Assembly: GCF_009664975.1 (NCBI RefSeq)
Contig: NZ_WJXB01000015.1
Coordinates: forward strand, 120,741 to 184,740
DNA length: 64,000 nucleotides
Source: Paenibacillus monticola
GTDB taxonomy: Bacteria; Bacillota; Bacilli; Paenibacillales; Paenibacillaceae
Reading direction: 5' to 3'
Under the pieces are notes generated by a model. The model was not told the origin of the DNA, searched no databases, and saw only the letters and a list, made by a program, of their open reading frames with translations. Made by a program: the position numbers and the translations under genes. Within the stretch, counting starts at the first letter, position 1. Each line of letters opens with the position of its first letter. This document shows positions 14,968 through 23,248 of the stretch, piece after piece.

Positions 14968-16752
14968 ATGTTGAGCAATGAAAAAGTTGGAACCAGGATT
15001 TCAACTCTCCGTAAAGAAAAACAATTATCGCAAGAACAATTGGCTGAACAATTAAATGTCAGTGCCCAAGCAGTTTCCAAATGGGAGACGGGAAAATCTT
15101 TGCCCGAAACAGCCACTCTTCCTTTGCTTTCTGCTGTTTTAGGTCATTCGATTGACAGTATTTTGATGCCTCAGCAATTGGTTGTTCTCTATGCTGCTTA
15201 CACAGATGGTCATGAAAATCATGACGTTACTCATTTTATTAACCAGTTCGTTATCGGCAATCATTTGGCATTAACCGTAAATGAACAGACTTTTCCCAGT
15301 TGTATAAATAGTAGTCGAATAAAACTGCTGTTGATCAAATATCAGATACCTTCCGGGACTTATACTACTTATGTTTTGCAGGATAGCCTACTGGTAATTG
15401 ACCTCAAAACTGAGGGTTATGCGGTACAGCCACGGGAACTGGAGTTTGTATTTGCTTCCTACGGCAATGAACAGATAAACAGAAATGTCTTAGGTAAAAT
15501 GAAACATTATCAATATTTTAAGTGGGAGCATTTCACCGCCAATCACGAACTGTTCCCAAGCCTTATCGAAAACAATGGAAACGATTATCTTTCGCTTGTT
15601 TATATAAACACCACAGGTATACATGCAATAAGCTGCCCGGAAGGAGATAGAATTCATTATACACCCGACCGAACCCATCTTTTTAGAAGCGATGCCTTGA
15701 ATGATCACTATATTGTAGAGAACGTAGGACGTCTGGGTTTTGGTCAAGGAATGGATTGCTCCTGGGCAGGTGCTCTTTATCTTTCACTAAAAACCATGGG
15801 ACAAGAGACGACCTATGAAACGGTGATGGGTGTTTCCGGAGCGTGCTGGAGAATCGCTTTCACCCCCATTTGGGATTATAGCTCTGCAGATGGACTTGTG
15901 GCTTACGACTATGCCAGCCTGGCATTCAAAGCTTACGGACTTCAAGTTAGCTGGGCAGACCGCATTCCCCCAGAGCAACGTAAATTGGAGAAGCAGGCGG
16001 TTATGGCTAGCATTAGAAAACATCAATTGCCGATCGCCATCAATCTTCGTGTCGCTCCCGAATGGGGTGTCATCACAGGTTACATCGATGGTGGAAACAC
16101 TTTGCTGTGCCGCAGCTATTTTGACGAAGAAACATTCATAGAACTCAAAGACGACCCGGAATTCCGGGAGCACATGAAAATGAGTAAAGGATATCTGAAC
16201 GTGGATCAATGGCCATACCTCCTCATTCGTTTTAACGGCGAATCGGTTAAGCCATCCACTCTGGATAGTCTTTATGCTTCGCTTCAGGTCAAATTGGACT
16301 CCATGAAGGCCCGAGAAAGTAGAGGATATACACTGGGTTATCAAGGCTTGCAAGAATGGCAGGAAGGCTTGCTGGACGAACAGTGGTATCAACTTGCGGA
16401 CGATCAAGATTTTTCCCGGAGGCTCGGCGTCAATCACTTTTGCTTAATGGCTCTGACCGATGCCAGAAGAAGTGCGGCAGATTACTTAAACCATTCGTGC
16501 TTATCCATGGGAACTTCCCCCACTACCGAATATTTAAGCCAAATGACGGCGGTCTACAAAGAGATGTATTCCCAACTTCAAAATTTCCAAAACAGTCTGA
16601 CCAACCCGAATTTTGCGGCAACCTTTATTAGTTCCCCCAAACAAGCCTGGACAAAGGAACAACGACAGCTACAAGCCGATTTATTTCAATCCATTATTGC
16701 CCTGGAGCATCGTGGAGATAAGTTAGCCAAGAGAATCTTGGAAGTTAGATGA
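14968..16752 (+). CDS. XRE helix-turn-helix protein with BtrH_N-like domain
   Basis: The 594-residue protein has an N-terminal XRE/Cro HTH (residues ~5-60: ISTLRKEKQLSQEQLAEQL, AVSKWETGKSLP). A long middle region leads to a section from ~245 (GFGQGMDCSWAGALYLSLK, then YETVMGVSGACWRIAF and GLVAYDYASLAFKAYGL) that resembles the papain-like BtrH N-terminal fold of acyl transfer enzymes from butirosin-type pathways. Whether it is enzymatic or a ligand sensor is unknown. AGGAG lies before ATG 14968, and a terminator follows. It is the only plus-strand large gene of the ssrA-side modules. Confidence 0.72.
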   Translation: MLSNEKVGTRISTLRKEKQLSQEQLAEQLNVSAQAVSKWETGKSLPETATLPLLSAVLGHSIDSILMPQQLVVLYAAYTDGHENHDVTHFINQFVIGNHLALTVNEQTFPSCINSSRIKLLLIKYQIPSGTYTTYVLQDSLLVIDLKTEGYAVQPRELEFVFASYGNEQINRNVLGKMKHYQYFKWEHFTANHELFPSLIENNGNDYLSLVYINTTGIHAISCPEGDRIHYTPDRTHLFRSDALNDHYIVENVGRLGFGQGMDCSWAGALYLSLKTMGQETTYETVMGVSGACWRIAFTPIWDYSSADGLVAYDYASLAFKAYGLQVSWADRIPPEQRKLEKQAVMASIRKHQLPIAINLRVAPEWGVITGYIDGGNTLLCRSYFDEETFIELKDDPEFREHMKMSKGYLNVDQWPYLLIRFNGESVKPSTLDSLYASLQVKLDSMKARESRGYTLGYQGLQEWQEGLLDEQWYQLADDQDFSRRLGVNHFCLMALTDARRSAADYLNHSCLSMGTSPTTEYLSQMTAVYKEMYSQLQNFQNSLTNPNFAATFISSPKQAWTKEQRQLQADLFQSIIALEHRGDKLAKRILEVR

Positions 16753-16771
16753 AATTAATAAGAGAGTTGAG

Positions 16772-16800
16772 AAGGAGCTGGCATCTTAGCTCCTTTTTTT
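16772..16800 (+). terminator. rho-independent terminator of the XRE gene
   Basis: Arms AAGGAGCT (16772-16779) and AGCTCCTT (16788-16795) form an 8-bp stem with an 8-nt loop, followed by a T run to 16800. It begins 19 nt after the stop. Confidence 0.9.
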
Positions 16801-16975
16801 GTCAATGTGGGTATTCGAACCTTGCGGATAGCTTAACTGGTTACGTGGAGGCCTATACCTCCTATCAACGTATAGGCTCAGTAAAACTCACTATATCCAT
16901 TAACAGCAAGCCTCAGAAACCGCGTACTGGCAAGCTTTTTAACCACCACGTATAGCCCAAAACATCCGCTAAAAT

Positions 16976-17003
16976 GAAAAAAGACACCAATTAAGGTGTC
17001 TTT
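16976..17003 (-). terminator. ssrA terminator
   Basis: On the minus strand AAAGACACC (17003-16995) pairs with GGTGTCTTT (16988-16980), followed by T residues. It begins 16 nt after the tmRNA 3' end. Copies of this hairpin accompany the ssrA-like repeats in the accessory region. Confidence 0.85.
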
Positions 17004-17018
17004 CACTGATACTCCATA

Positions 17019-17380
17019 TGGAGCCGAGGGGATTCGAACCCCTGTCCGAAGATAACGGCACATAAGCTTCTACGAGTGTAGTGACAGATTTGATGTCACC
17101 CTGGAGACTCCCTGTCACAGGATTCCCTTCGGGTCAGCCTGATTATCTTCTTCAGCTCACCCCAGGCGGAGATGAGACAGCGTATTCCACTACTTGTTAG
17201 CCCCTAGCCCTGTCACATGGACGATGCAGAGTAGAAGCACGCGCACAGTTTCTTAGGCTGCGAAAGCGTAGTTGTTTTGTGTTTTGCCGTTTAATAGGCT
17301 TTAGCGTTGATAAAGCGGACGCGTCCCCACTACTCGCTACTCATGCTCGAACTACCCCCGTCGAATCCAAGAGCGGCCCC
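17019..17380 (-). ncRNA. ssrA: tmRNA
   Basis: The 362-nt RNA rescues stalled ribosomes with SmpB. Its 5' GGGGCCG pairs with 3' CGGCTCC, followed by encoded CCA (17021-17019), and GGTTCGAATCC is the T-arm. The mRNA-like part (17288-17253) reads GKTQNNYAFAA then stop, so the added tag would be A-GKTQNNYAFAA; the AFAA end is a protease degron like the ALAA of other bacteria. It lies downstream of smpB in the usual Firmicute order. Its 3' end is the anchor for the repeats at 1.9-13.8 kb. Confidence 0.97.
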
Positions 17381-17500
17381 TCAATTAGTAAGGGCTTCTT
17401 CGGATCAAGCGGATCGATCAAGCTTACGAAAGATCCAATCCACAGCTTTCCTCTTGCGAAGTAGCTGTTCAGAAGCAAAGCAGTATGCTTTTACTTATTC

Positions 17501-17511
17501 AGTATAGCACA
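17501..17511 (-). promoter_or_regulatory. extended -10 of ssrA
   Basis: The minus strand reads TGTGCTATACT: TATACT at 17506-17501 with a TGN extension. No good -35 at 17 bp. It would give a precursor with ~110 nt of 5' leader before the mature tmRNA end at 17380. Confidence 0.5.
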
Positions 17512-17586
17512 TTTATCAATACTTTAACACGAGGCTTACAGGAAGTGAAGGGTGAATCTGGAACTTGAGCTTTGTGTGAACCCGGC

Positions 17587-18066
17587 TTATCTGGCGATCT
17601 TTTGCTTATCGCGCAGCACACGCTGGATGTCACGCTCAGCATCACGTTTCGCTGCAGTATCACGTTTGTCATACTCTTTCTTACCTCTACCTAGACCGAT
17701 CAACAGCTTGGCATACCCGTTACGCACGTAAATCTTGAGCGGCACGATAGTAAAACCATCTCTCTTGGACAACCCAAGCAGCTTGTGAATTTGCACCTTG
17801 TGCATCAACAGTTTACGGGTCCGCGTGGGATCATCGGGATTAGAACGATTGCCCTGCGCAAACGGACTGATGTGCATATTGTGAATCTGGATCTCACCGT
17901 TACGGATGGTGGCAAAAGCATCGCCAATGTTAGCGCGCCCTAGTCGCAACGACTTAATCTCTGTACCTGTTAGCACCAAACCTGCTTCATAGGTGTCCTC
18001 GATAAAATAATCATGGGAGGCCTTTTTGTTCTGGGCTAATACTTTCCCGTCGACTTTTTTACCCAT
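17587..18066 (-). CDS. smpB: SsrA-binding protein SmpB
   Basis: The 159-residue protein binds the tRNA-like domain of tmRNA and delivers it to stalled ribosomes. Typical features are ASHDYFIEDTYEAGLVLTGTE at the start (two parts), the GRANIGDAF loop, and the basic C-terminal tail ending in RDAERDIQRVLRDKQKIAR, which folds in the mRNA channel. ATG 18066 has GAGGAG upstream; the longer frame to 18087 adds residues with no ribosome site. Gene order rnr-smpB-ssrA is conserved in Firmicutes. Confidence 0.97.
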   Translation of the reverse strand: MGKKVDGKVLAQNKKASHDYFIEDTYEAGLVLTGTEIKSLRLGRANIGDAFATIRNGEIQIHNMHISPFAQGNRSNPDDPTRTRKLLMHKVQIHKLLGLSKRDGFTIVPLKIYVRNGYAKLLIGLGRGKKEYDKRDTAAKRDAERDIQRVLRDKQKIAR

Positions 18067-18212
18067 GAGAATCACTCCTCGAATCATATTTCAAAGGGTC
18101 TTCCTGACAGAACGTCAGATCTTTATTGTATCAAAAGCTATCTATGGAACGCAAGGAAGTACAAGTTAAGTCTTTGATTCCTTCCTCAATCTATCTCGTC
18201 CATATAATTAAA

Positions 18213-18254
18213 AACAAGCGCTGTTATACCCACAGCGGGTTAACAGCGCTTGTT
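18213..18254 (-). terminator. terminator of rnr
   Basis: A perfect 14-bp stem (AACAAGCGCTGTTA at 18213-18226 with TAACAGCGCTTGTT at 18241-18254) is followed on the minus strand by TTTTTAATTA. It separates rnr from smpB. Confidence 0.9.
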
Positions 18255-18296
18255 AATGATCTTTAACGCTATTCGCTAACTGAGTCTTAACTCAGT

Positions 18297-21212
18297 TTAT
18301 TTCTTATTTCTATGGCGGGAACCAGGTCCGGCTTCGTTACCTTCGGTCCGCTTAGCAGATACCTGATCAGAGGTCTCGACATTGCCAGGAGTTACCGACT
18401 GGCCGATGAATACACCGCCCTTAGCCTTCTTCTTCCGACGGCCTTTTCCTTCAGGAGCCGTGATACTGCCCTCTACAGCTGTCGGGTTAGGGCCACGGTC
18501 TTCGCGGCTGCGGAACTTGGTGCTGCCGTCCACACCTTTAGCTTCACCTTCTGAACTGTCCGTGTTGCTGCTAGCTGGACCGCCGTAGCCACCTTTGCCT
18601 GAGCCAAAAGCGAAGCTGACACCGCCACGAGCTGCGGCTTGCGCGCCGTATTTGTCAAAGCCGCGGTCACGTCCTCCGCCGCTGCGTTCGCGCGGCGCAC
18701 CTTTGGCGCCGCCGCTTTCGCCTCTTCGCGGTGCGCCCGCTTTTGCAATCGGCGCCGCTGCTGGCCGGCTCACGTCCTCGCCGGCACCGCTCTTGCGCTT
18801 GCGCTTGCTGCGCGCGCTCGGCGCAGCAACGCCTGCGGCTGCGCCCACACCGGCCGCTGCGCGCGGCCCTTCACCGACGCGTGTACCTGCGTCGGCAACT
18901 CTGCCCGCCGCGCCAATAGCGCCGCCGGGCTTGCCTTTACCGCCGCGGCCCTTGCCGCCACCGCTGCCAGCTTTACCTGCGGCTGGCTTCGCGAAGCCGC
19001 CGCCTTGTGAACGGCCGCCTTTGCCTGGACGGCCGCTTCCGAAACCGCCGCTGCGGCGTTCGCCCATGGCGCGCGGCAACATGCCGACCAACTCGAAATC
19101 GATCGTATGGTCGTCCATATTTACCTTAGCGACGCGGATCTTCACCTCGTCACCAATGCGGAACACCTTCGAGGTGCGCTCGCCGATGAGCGCCATATGA
19201 GCTTCGTCGAAGTGGTAATAATCGTCGCTCAGCGCGCTGAGACGAATAAGTCCTTCGACGGTATTTTCCAGCTCAATGAACATCCCAAAGCTGGTCACAC
19301 TGCTGATCATGGCGTCGAACTCCTCGCCAACCTTATCCTTCATGAACTCAGCCTTCTTAAGCTGCTCTGTATCCCGTTCCGCCTCTACCGCCACGCGCTC
19401 ACGTTCCGAAGATTGCTGAGCAATGTCAGGCATCCGGCTAGCCAAATACTCCTGGCGCTTCGGAGTCAGCGTTCCTCCGCCCATAATCACCTCACGCATA
19501 ACGCGGTGAATGACCAGATCGGGATAACGGCGAATCGGCGAAGTGAAGTGGGAATAGAATTCCGCAGCAAGTCCAAAATGGCCCGTGCTCTCTGCATCAT
19601 ATTTTGCCTGCTTCATAGAACGCAACATCATCGTACTGATGACGGTTTGTTCCTTCGTTCCCTTAATCTGCTCAAGCAGATCTTGCAGTGCGCGCGGGTG
19701 TATCGAATTGCCCCGACCTTTGACATGATGTCCAAAATTGGCGGCAAATGCCATGAAGTTTTGCAGCTTCTCAGGGTCCGGATCTTCGTGAATCCGGTAG
19801 AGGAACGGTACCTTCAGCCAGTGGAAATGTTCAGCAACCGTCTCATTGGCAGCAAGCATGAATTCTTCAATAATCTGTTCTGCAACTGAACGATCACGCT
19901 TGACAATATCAACAGCTTTACCGGTCTCATCAACAATGATTTTACTTTCTTCAAAGTCAAAATCAACTGCTCCCCGTCGCATCCGTGCCTCACGCAGCTT
20001 CATTGCCAGCTCTTTCATCAAGCGGAAATCGGCAATTAGCGGGCTGTAGCGTTCAAGCAATTCTGGGTCTTCATCCTCAACAATTTTGCGGACATTAGAA
20101 TAGGTCATGCGCTCTTTAGTGCGAATCACACTCGAAAAGACATCATGCTTCACAACCTTCATATGCTCGTCAAATTCCATTTCACATGACATCGTCAATC
20201 GATCGACCTGCGGATTCAAACTGCAGATCCCGTTCGATAGGCGGTGCGGCAGCATCGGAATAACGCGGTCTACCAAATACACACTACAACCGCGAGCATA
20301 AGCTTCATTGTCCAGTGCGGAGCTCTCAGGCACATAATAGCCAACGTCAGCGATATGTACACCCAGCTTGTAATGACCATTCTCCAATCGTTCCACATTA
20401 ACCGCATCATCCAGATCCTTAGCATCCTCACCATCAATGGTGACAATATTCAGTCCGCGCAAATCGCGCCGTCCCTGCTGAATGATCTCTTCGTCAGTAA
20501 TGGAATCTGGAGCGTTCTCAGCTTCGGCCATTACTTCTTCTGGGAATGCTTCTGGCAGCTGATGTTTTCGGATAATAGACAAAATATCAATACCCGGGTC
20601 ATCCTTATGCCCGAGAATCTCAATAATCTCTCCTTCAGCGGCTGCATGGCCCTCCGGATAATTCACAATACGAACAACAACCTTTTCTCCATCAACAGCA
20701 CCTTTGAAAGATTGCTTAGGAATAAAAATATCGCGGTTAATCCGCTTGTCATCCGGCAGCACGAAGCCATAGGTCTCTAGACTTTGGAATACACCAACTG
20801 TCTGCAGTACACCTCTTTTAACAATCCGAACAACTTCGCCTTCCATACGCCCACCCGAGGGGCTCTTAGAACTGACGCGTGCAAGCACGATATCGCCATT
20901 CATGGCACCCTTTAAATCGTTAGCATTAATATAAACATCAGGATGCTCCCGATCGTCCGGTATAAGAAAAGCAAAACCTTTTGCATGTGCCTGCAATCGT
21001 CCGCGCAATAAATCCATCCGTTCCGGCACACCGTAACGTCCACCTTGGTTCAGAATCAGTCTTCCATCCTGTTCCACTGCAATTAGCAATTCTTCGAACG
21101 CTTTTAATCCCGTGCTATCCTCCAGAGCGAAATGGCTCACCAGTTCGTTATAAGTCATCGGTTTGTAAGCAATTTCGCGCATAAAATCAAGTAATATTTC
21201 CTGTGTTATCAT
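18297..21212 (-). CDS. rnr: ribonuclease R with long low-complexity tail
   Basis: This 3'-5' exoribonuclease of the RNB family degrades structured RNA and acts in trans-translation. Order: N-terminal HTH-like region, cold-shock domains (~75-210), RNB domain with IDGEDAKDLDDAV (metal-binding Asp cluster, ~265-275), S1 domain (~625-705). From ~717 to 971 a Gly/Arg/Lys/Ala-rich tail of about 250 residues follows (GRGGKGK, RGG-like and KRKRKS blocks). Most Firmicute RNase R proteins are ~750-800 residues, so the tail is extra. ATG 21212 has GAGGTG upstream; an in-frame extension to 21338 lacks one. The tail DNA is visibly more GC-rich than its neighbours. Confidence 0.95.
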   Translation of the reverse strand: MITQEILLDFMREIAYKPMTYNELVSHFALEDSTGLKAFEELLIAVEQDGRLILNQGGRYGVPERMDLLRGRLQAHAKGFAFLIPDDREHPDVYINANDLKGAMNGDIVLARVSSKSPSGGRMEGEVVRIVKRGVLQTVGVFQSLETYGFVLPDDKRINRDIFIPKQSFKGAVDGEKVVVRIVNYPEGHAAAEGEIIEILGHKDDPGIDILSIIRKHQLPEAFPEEVMAEAENAPDSITDEEIIQQGRRDLRGLNIVTIDGEDAKDLDDAVNVERLENGHYKLGVHIADVGYYVPESSALDNEAYARGCSVYLVDRVIPMLPHRLSNGICSLNPQVDRLTMSCEMEFDEHMKVVKHDVFSSVIRTKERMTYSNVRKIVEDEDPELLERYSPLIADFRLMKELAMKLREARMRRGAVDFDFEESKIIVDETGKAVDIVKRDRSVAEQIIEEFMLAANETVAEHFHWLKVPFLYRIHEDPDPEKLQNFMAFAANFGHHVKGRGNSIHPRALQDLLEQIKGTKEQTVISTMMLRSMKQAKYDAESTGHFGLAAEFYSHFTSPIRRYPDLVIHRVMREVIMGGGTLTPKRQEYLASRMPDIAQQSSERERVAVEAERDTEQLKKAEFMKDKVGEEFDAMISSVTSFGMFIELENTVEGLIRLSALSDDYYHFDEAHMALIGERTSKVFRIGDEVKIRVAKVNMDDHTIDFELVGMLPRAMGERRSGGFGSGRPGKGGRSQGGGFAKPAAGKAGSGGGKGRGGKGKPGGAIGAAGRVADAGTRVGEGPRAAAGVGAAAGVAAPSARSKRKRKSGAGEDVSRPAAAPIAKAGAPRRGESGGAKGAPRERSGGGRDRGFDKYGAQAAARGGVSFAFGSGKGGYGGPASSNTDSSEGEAKGVDGSTKFRSREDRGPNPTAVEGSITAPEGKGRRKKKAKGGVFIGQSVTPGNVETSDQVSAKRTEGNEAGPGSRHRNKK

Positions 21213-21454
21213 GTTCGTCACCTCGGCCCTCCGCAGCTTTACACCGCTGGCATATATGTATGTTTGTCCTTTTTCGCAAAAATCTTGCATGTAATATTTA
21301 CCTCTATATACTTCATACCCTAGTATACACGAAATCAATCCTTGGCATCCCTATAACTGTCATCTAAAGGTTAACGCAATACTAAATCCTCAGAGGAAAT
21401 TCAGCATGGTGCAGGGAATCTAAATAATAAGTTAAATTTTTCCTTATCTTCGAA

Positions 21455-21500
21455 CAAAAAAAGCCTTCGCTCCATTCCATTCAGAAGAGAGCAAAGGCTT
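21455..21500 (-). terminator. terminator of secG
   Basis: On the minus strand AAGCCTTTGCTC pairs with GAGCGAAGGCTT (one mismatch), followed by TTTTTTTG. It lies 12 bp after the secG stop. Confidence 0.85.
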
Positions 21501-21511
21501 ACTGTAGAAAT

Positions 21512-21745
21512 TTAGTCAATAAACACGGCTGCAAGGATCGACATAATAAAGAATCCAGCTGCCAGTCCAACAGTTACACGTTGCAGAACAAGATCCATAC
21601 CGCGTGCTTTCGTTTTACCAAAGAGATGCTCAGCACCGCCGGAGATGGCACCGGAAAGACCTGCACTTTTCCCTTTTTGCAGAAGAACGACCACAATCAG
21701 ACCCACGGAAAAAATCAGGAGCACAATTTTCAAAAACATATCCAT
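21512..21745 (-). CDS. secG: preprotein translocase subunit SecG
   Basis: The 77-residue protein has two membrane segments (~3-22 and ~52-74) joined by the typical loop LLQKGKSAGLSGAISGGAEHLFG. It is the small accessory subunit of the SecYEG channel. GGAGG precedes ATG 21745. It lies between eno and rnr, the common Firmicute position, and is followed by its own terminator. Confidence 0.95.
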   Translation of the reverse strand: MDMFLKIVLLIFSVGLIVVVLLQKGKSAGLSGAISGGAEHLFGKTKARGMDLVLQRVTVGLAAGFFIMSILAAVFID

Positions 21746-21858
21746 TCACTTCCACCTCCTACATCTAAGCATCACTATCTATGGCAAATTAGGTTTCACG
21801 ATTCATAAACAGTATTCTTATCTTATCATAGCAAAGCGGCTAACACAACTATATAAGC

Positions 21859-21888
21859 AAAAGACCTGCCGATAACGGCAGGTCTTTT
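21859..21888. terminator. terminator of eno (symmetric)
   Basis: Arms AAAAGACCTGCCG and CGGCAGGTCTTTT make a strong hairpin with T runs on both strands. It lies ~25 bp after the eno stop on the minus strand and closes the cggR-eno operon. Confidence 0.9.
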
Positions 21889-21910
21889 GTCTCCTCCTCA
21901 AGAAGAGAGA

Positions 21911-23197
21911 TTATCTTTTGAGGTTGTAGAAAGATTTCATGCCGTTGTATTGAGCCAATTCGCCCAGTTCATCTTCGATACGAAGCAATTGGTTGTATTT
22001 AGCGATACGGTCTGTACGGGAAGGAGCACCAGTCTTGATTTGGCCGGCATTGGTAGCCACGGCGATATCAGCGATTGTGCTATCTTCGGATTCACCGGAA
22101 CGGTGGGAGATAACTGCAGTGTAACCTGCACGTTTTGCCATTTCGATAGCATCAAAAGTTTCAGTCAACGTACCAATTTGGTTAACCTTAACCAAGATGG
22201 AGTTACCGATGCCTTCTTCGATACCTTTGTTCAGGCGTTCAGTGTTAGTTACGAACAAGTCATCACCAACGAGTTGGATTTTGTGGCCCAATTTCTCAGT
22301 AAGTAATTTCCAACCTTCCCAGTCATCTTCGGAGCAACCATCTTCAATGGTGATGATTGGGTATTTATCAACCCATGATGAAAGCAGGTCAACAAACTCA
22401 GCAGAGGTGTAAGATTTTCCTTCGCCTTCCAAGTGGTATTTACCGTCTTTATAGAACTCAGTGGAGGCAACGTCCATACCCAGGAATACGTCAACGCCTG
22501 CTTTGTAGCCGGCTTTTTCGATAGCTTCCATGATTGTGGACAATGCTTCTTCGTTAGATGTGAAGTTAGGAGCGAATCCGCCTTCGTCACCAACAGCAGT
22601 GTTCAAGCCTTTAGCTTGCAGAACAGCTTTCAGAGCGTGGAAGATTTCTGCGCCTGTACGCAAAGCTTCTTTGAAGCTAGGTGCGCCAATTGGCAGAACC
22701 ATGAACTCTTGTACGTCAACGTTATTGTCAGCATGTGCGCCGCCGTTAACGATGTTCATCATTGGAACTGGAAGCTGTTTAGCATTGAATCCGCCCAGGT
22801 ATACATACAATGGCACATCCAGAGCAGCTGCTGCAGCACGTGCTACGGCCATGGATACAGCCAGGATTGCGTTAGCGCCCAGCTTAGCTTTGTTAGGAGT
22901 ACCATCAAGAGTGATCATCAATTTGTCGATGCCCAGTTGATCAAGAGCGTCCATACCGATAACTTCAGGAGCAATCAGTTCGTTTACGTTCTCAACAGCT
23001 TTCAGAACACCTTTACCGAGGTAACGGGATTTGTCGCCATCACGAAGCTCTACAGCTTCATGAGCGCCAGTGGAAGCGCCGGAAGGAACGATAGCGCGGC
23101 CTTTAGCACCGGATTCAAGATAAACATCAACCTCAACTGTAGGGTTACCGCGGGAGTCAAGAACCTCGCGTGCGTACACATCAGAAATAATAGTCAT
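21911..23197 (-). CDS. eno: enolase
   Basis: Enolase (428 residues) converts 2-phosphoglycerate to phosphoenolpyruvate. Signature parts seen are VLDSRGNPTVEVD, SGASTGAHEA, GDEGGFAPN and the C-terminal ISHRSGESED and KTGAPSR (two parts) with the Mg and catalytic Lys/His residues. AAGGAG lies 10 nt before ATG 23197. It is the last gene of the glycolytic operon headed by cggR and is followed by a strong terminator. Confidence 0.98.
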   Translation of the reverse strand: MTIISDVYAREVLDSRGNPTVEVDVYLESGAKGRAIVPSGASTGAHEAVELRDGDKSRYLGKGVLKAVENVNELIAPEVIGMDALDQLGIDKLMITLDGTPNKAKLGANAILAVSMAVARAAAAALDVPLYVYLGGFNAKQLPVPMMNIVNGGAHADNNVDVQEFMVLPIGAPSFKEALRTGAEIFHALKAVLQAKGLNTAVGDEGGFAPNFTSNEEALSTIMEAIEKAGYKAGVDVFLGMDVASTEFYKDGKYHLEGEGKSYTSAEFVDLLSSWVDKYPIITIEDGCSEDDWEGWKLLTEKLGHKIQLVGDDLFVTNTERLNKGIEEGIGNSILVKVNQIGTLTETFDAIEMAKRAGYTAVISHRSGESEDSTIADIAVATNAGQIKTGAPSRTDRIAKYNQLLRIEDELGELAQYNGMKSFYNLKR

Positions 23198-23248
23198 GTA
23201 ATTTAATCTCCTTTTTAACAATGGTTTTGTATTAATGGTTGAACTATT

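Noticed and set aside
1..17000. Integrase, transposase or IS ends in the accessory region
   Set aside because: No tyrosine/serine recombinase or DDE transposase signature is present; the Rpn-family protein is a nuclease-type and not a site-specific integrase.
18595..19200. 201-residue Pro/Ala/Arg-rich open frame on the plus strand
   Set aside because: It is the complement of the GC-rich tail of rnr; low complexity, no ribosome site, and the opposite frame is an established gene.
19107..19889. 260-residue plus-strand frame antisense to rnr
   Set aside because: Shadow of the conserved RNB/S1 coding region; no family resemblance.
22433..23206. 257-residue plus-strand frame antisense to eno
   Set aside because: Composition is the mirror of enolase codons, no ribosome site, no recognisable domain.
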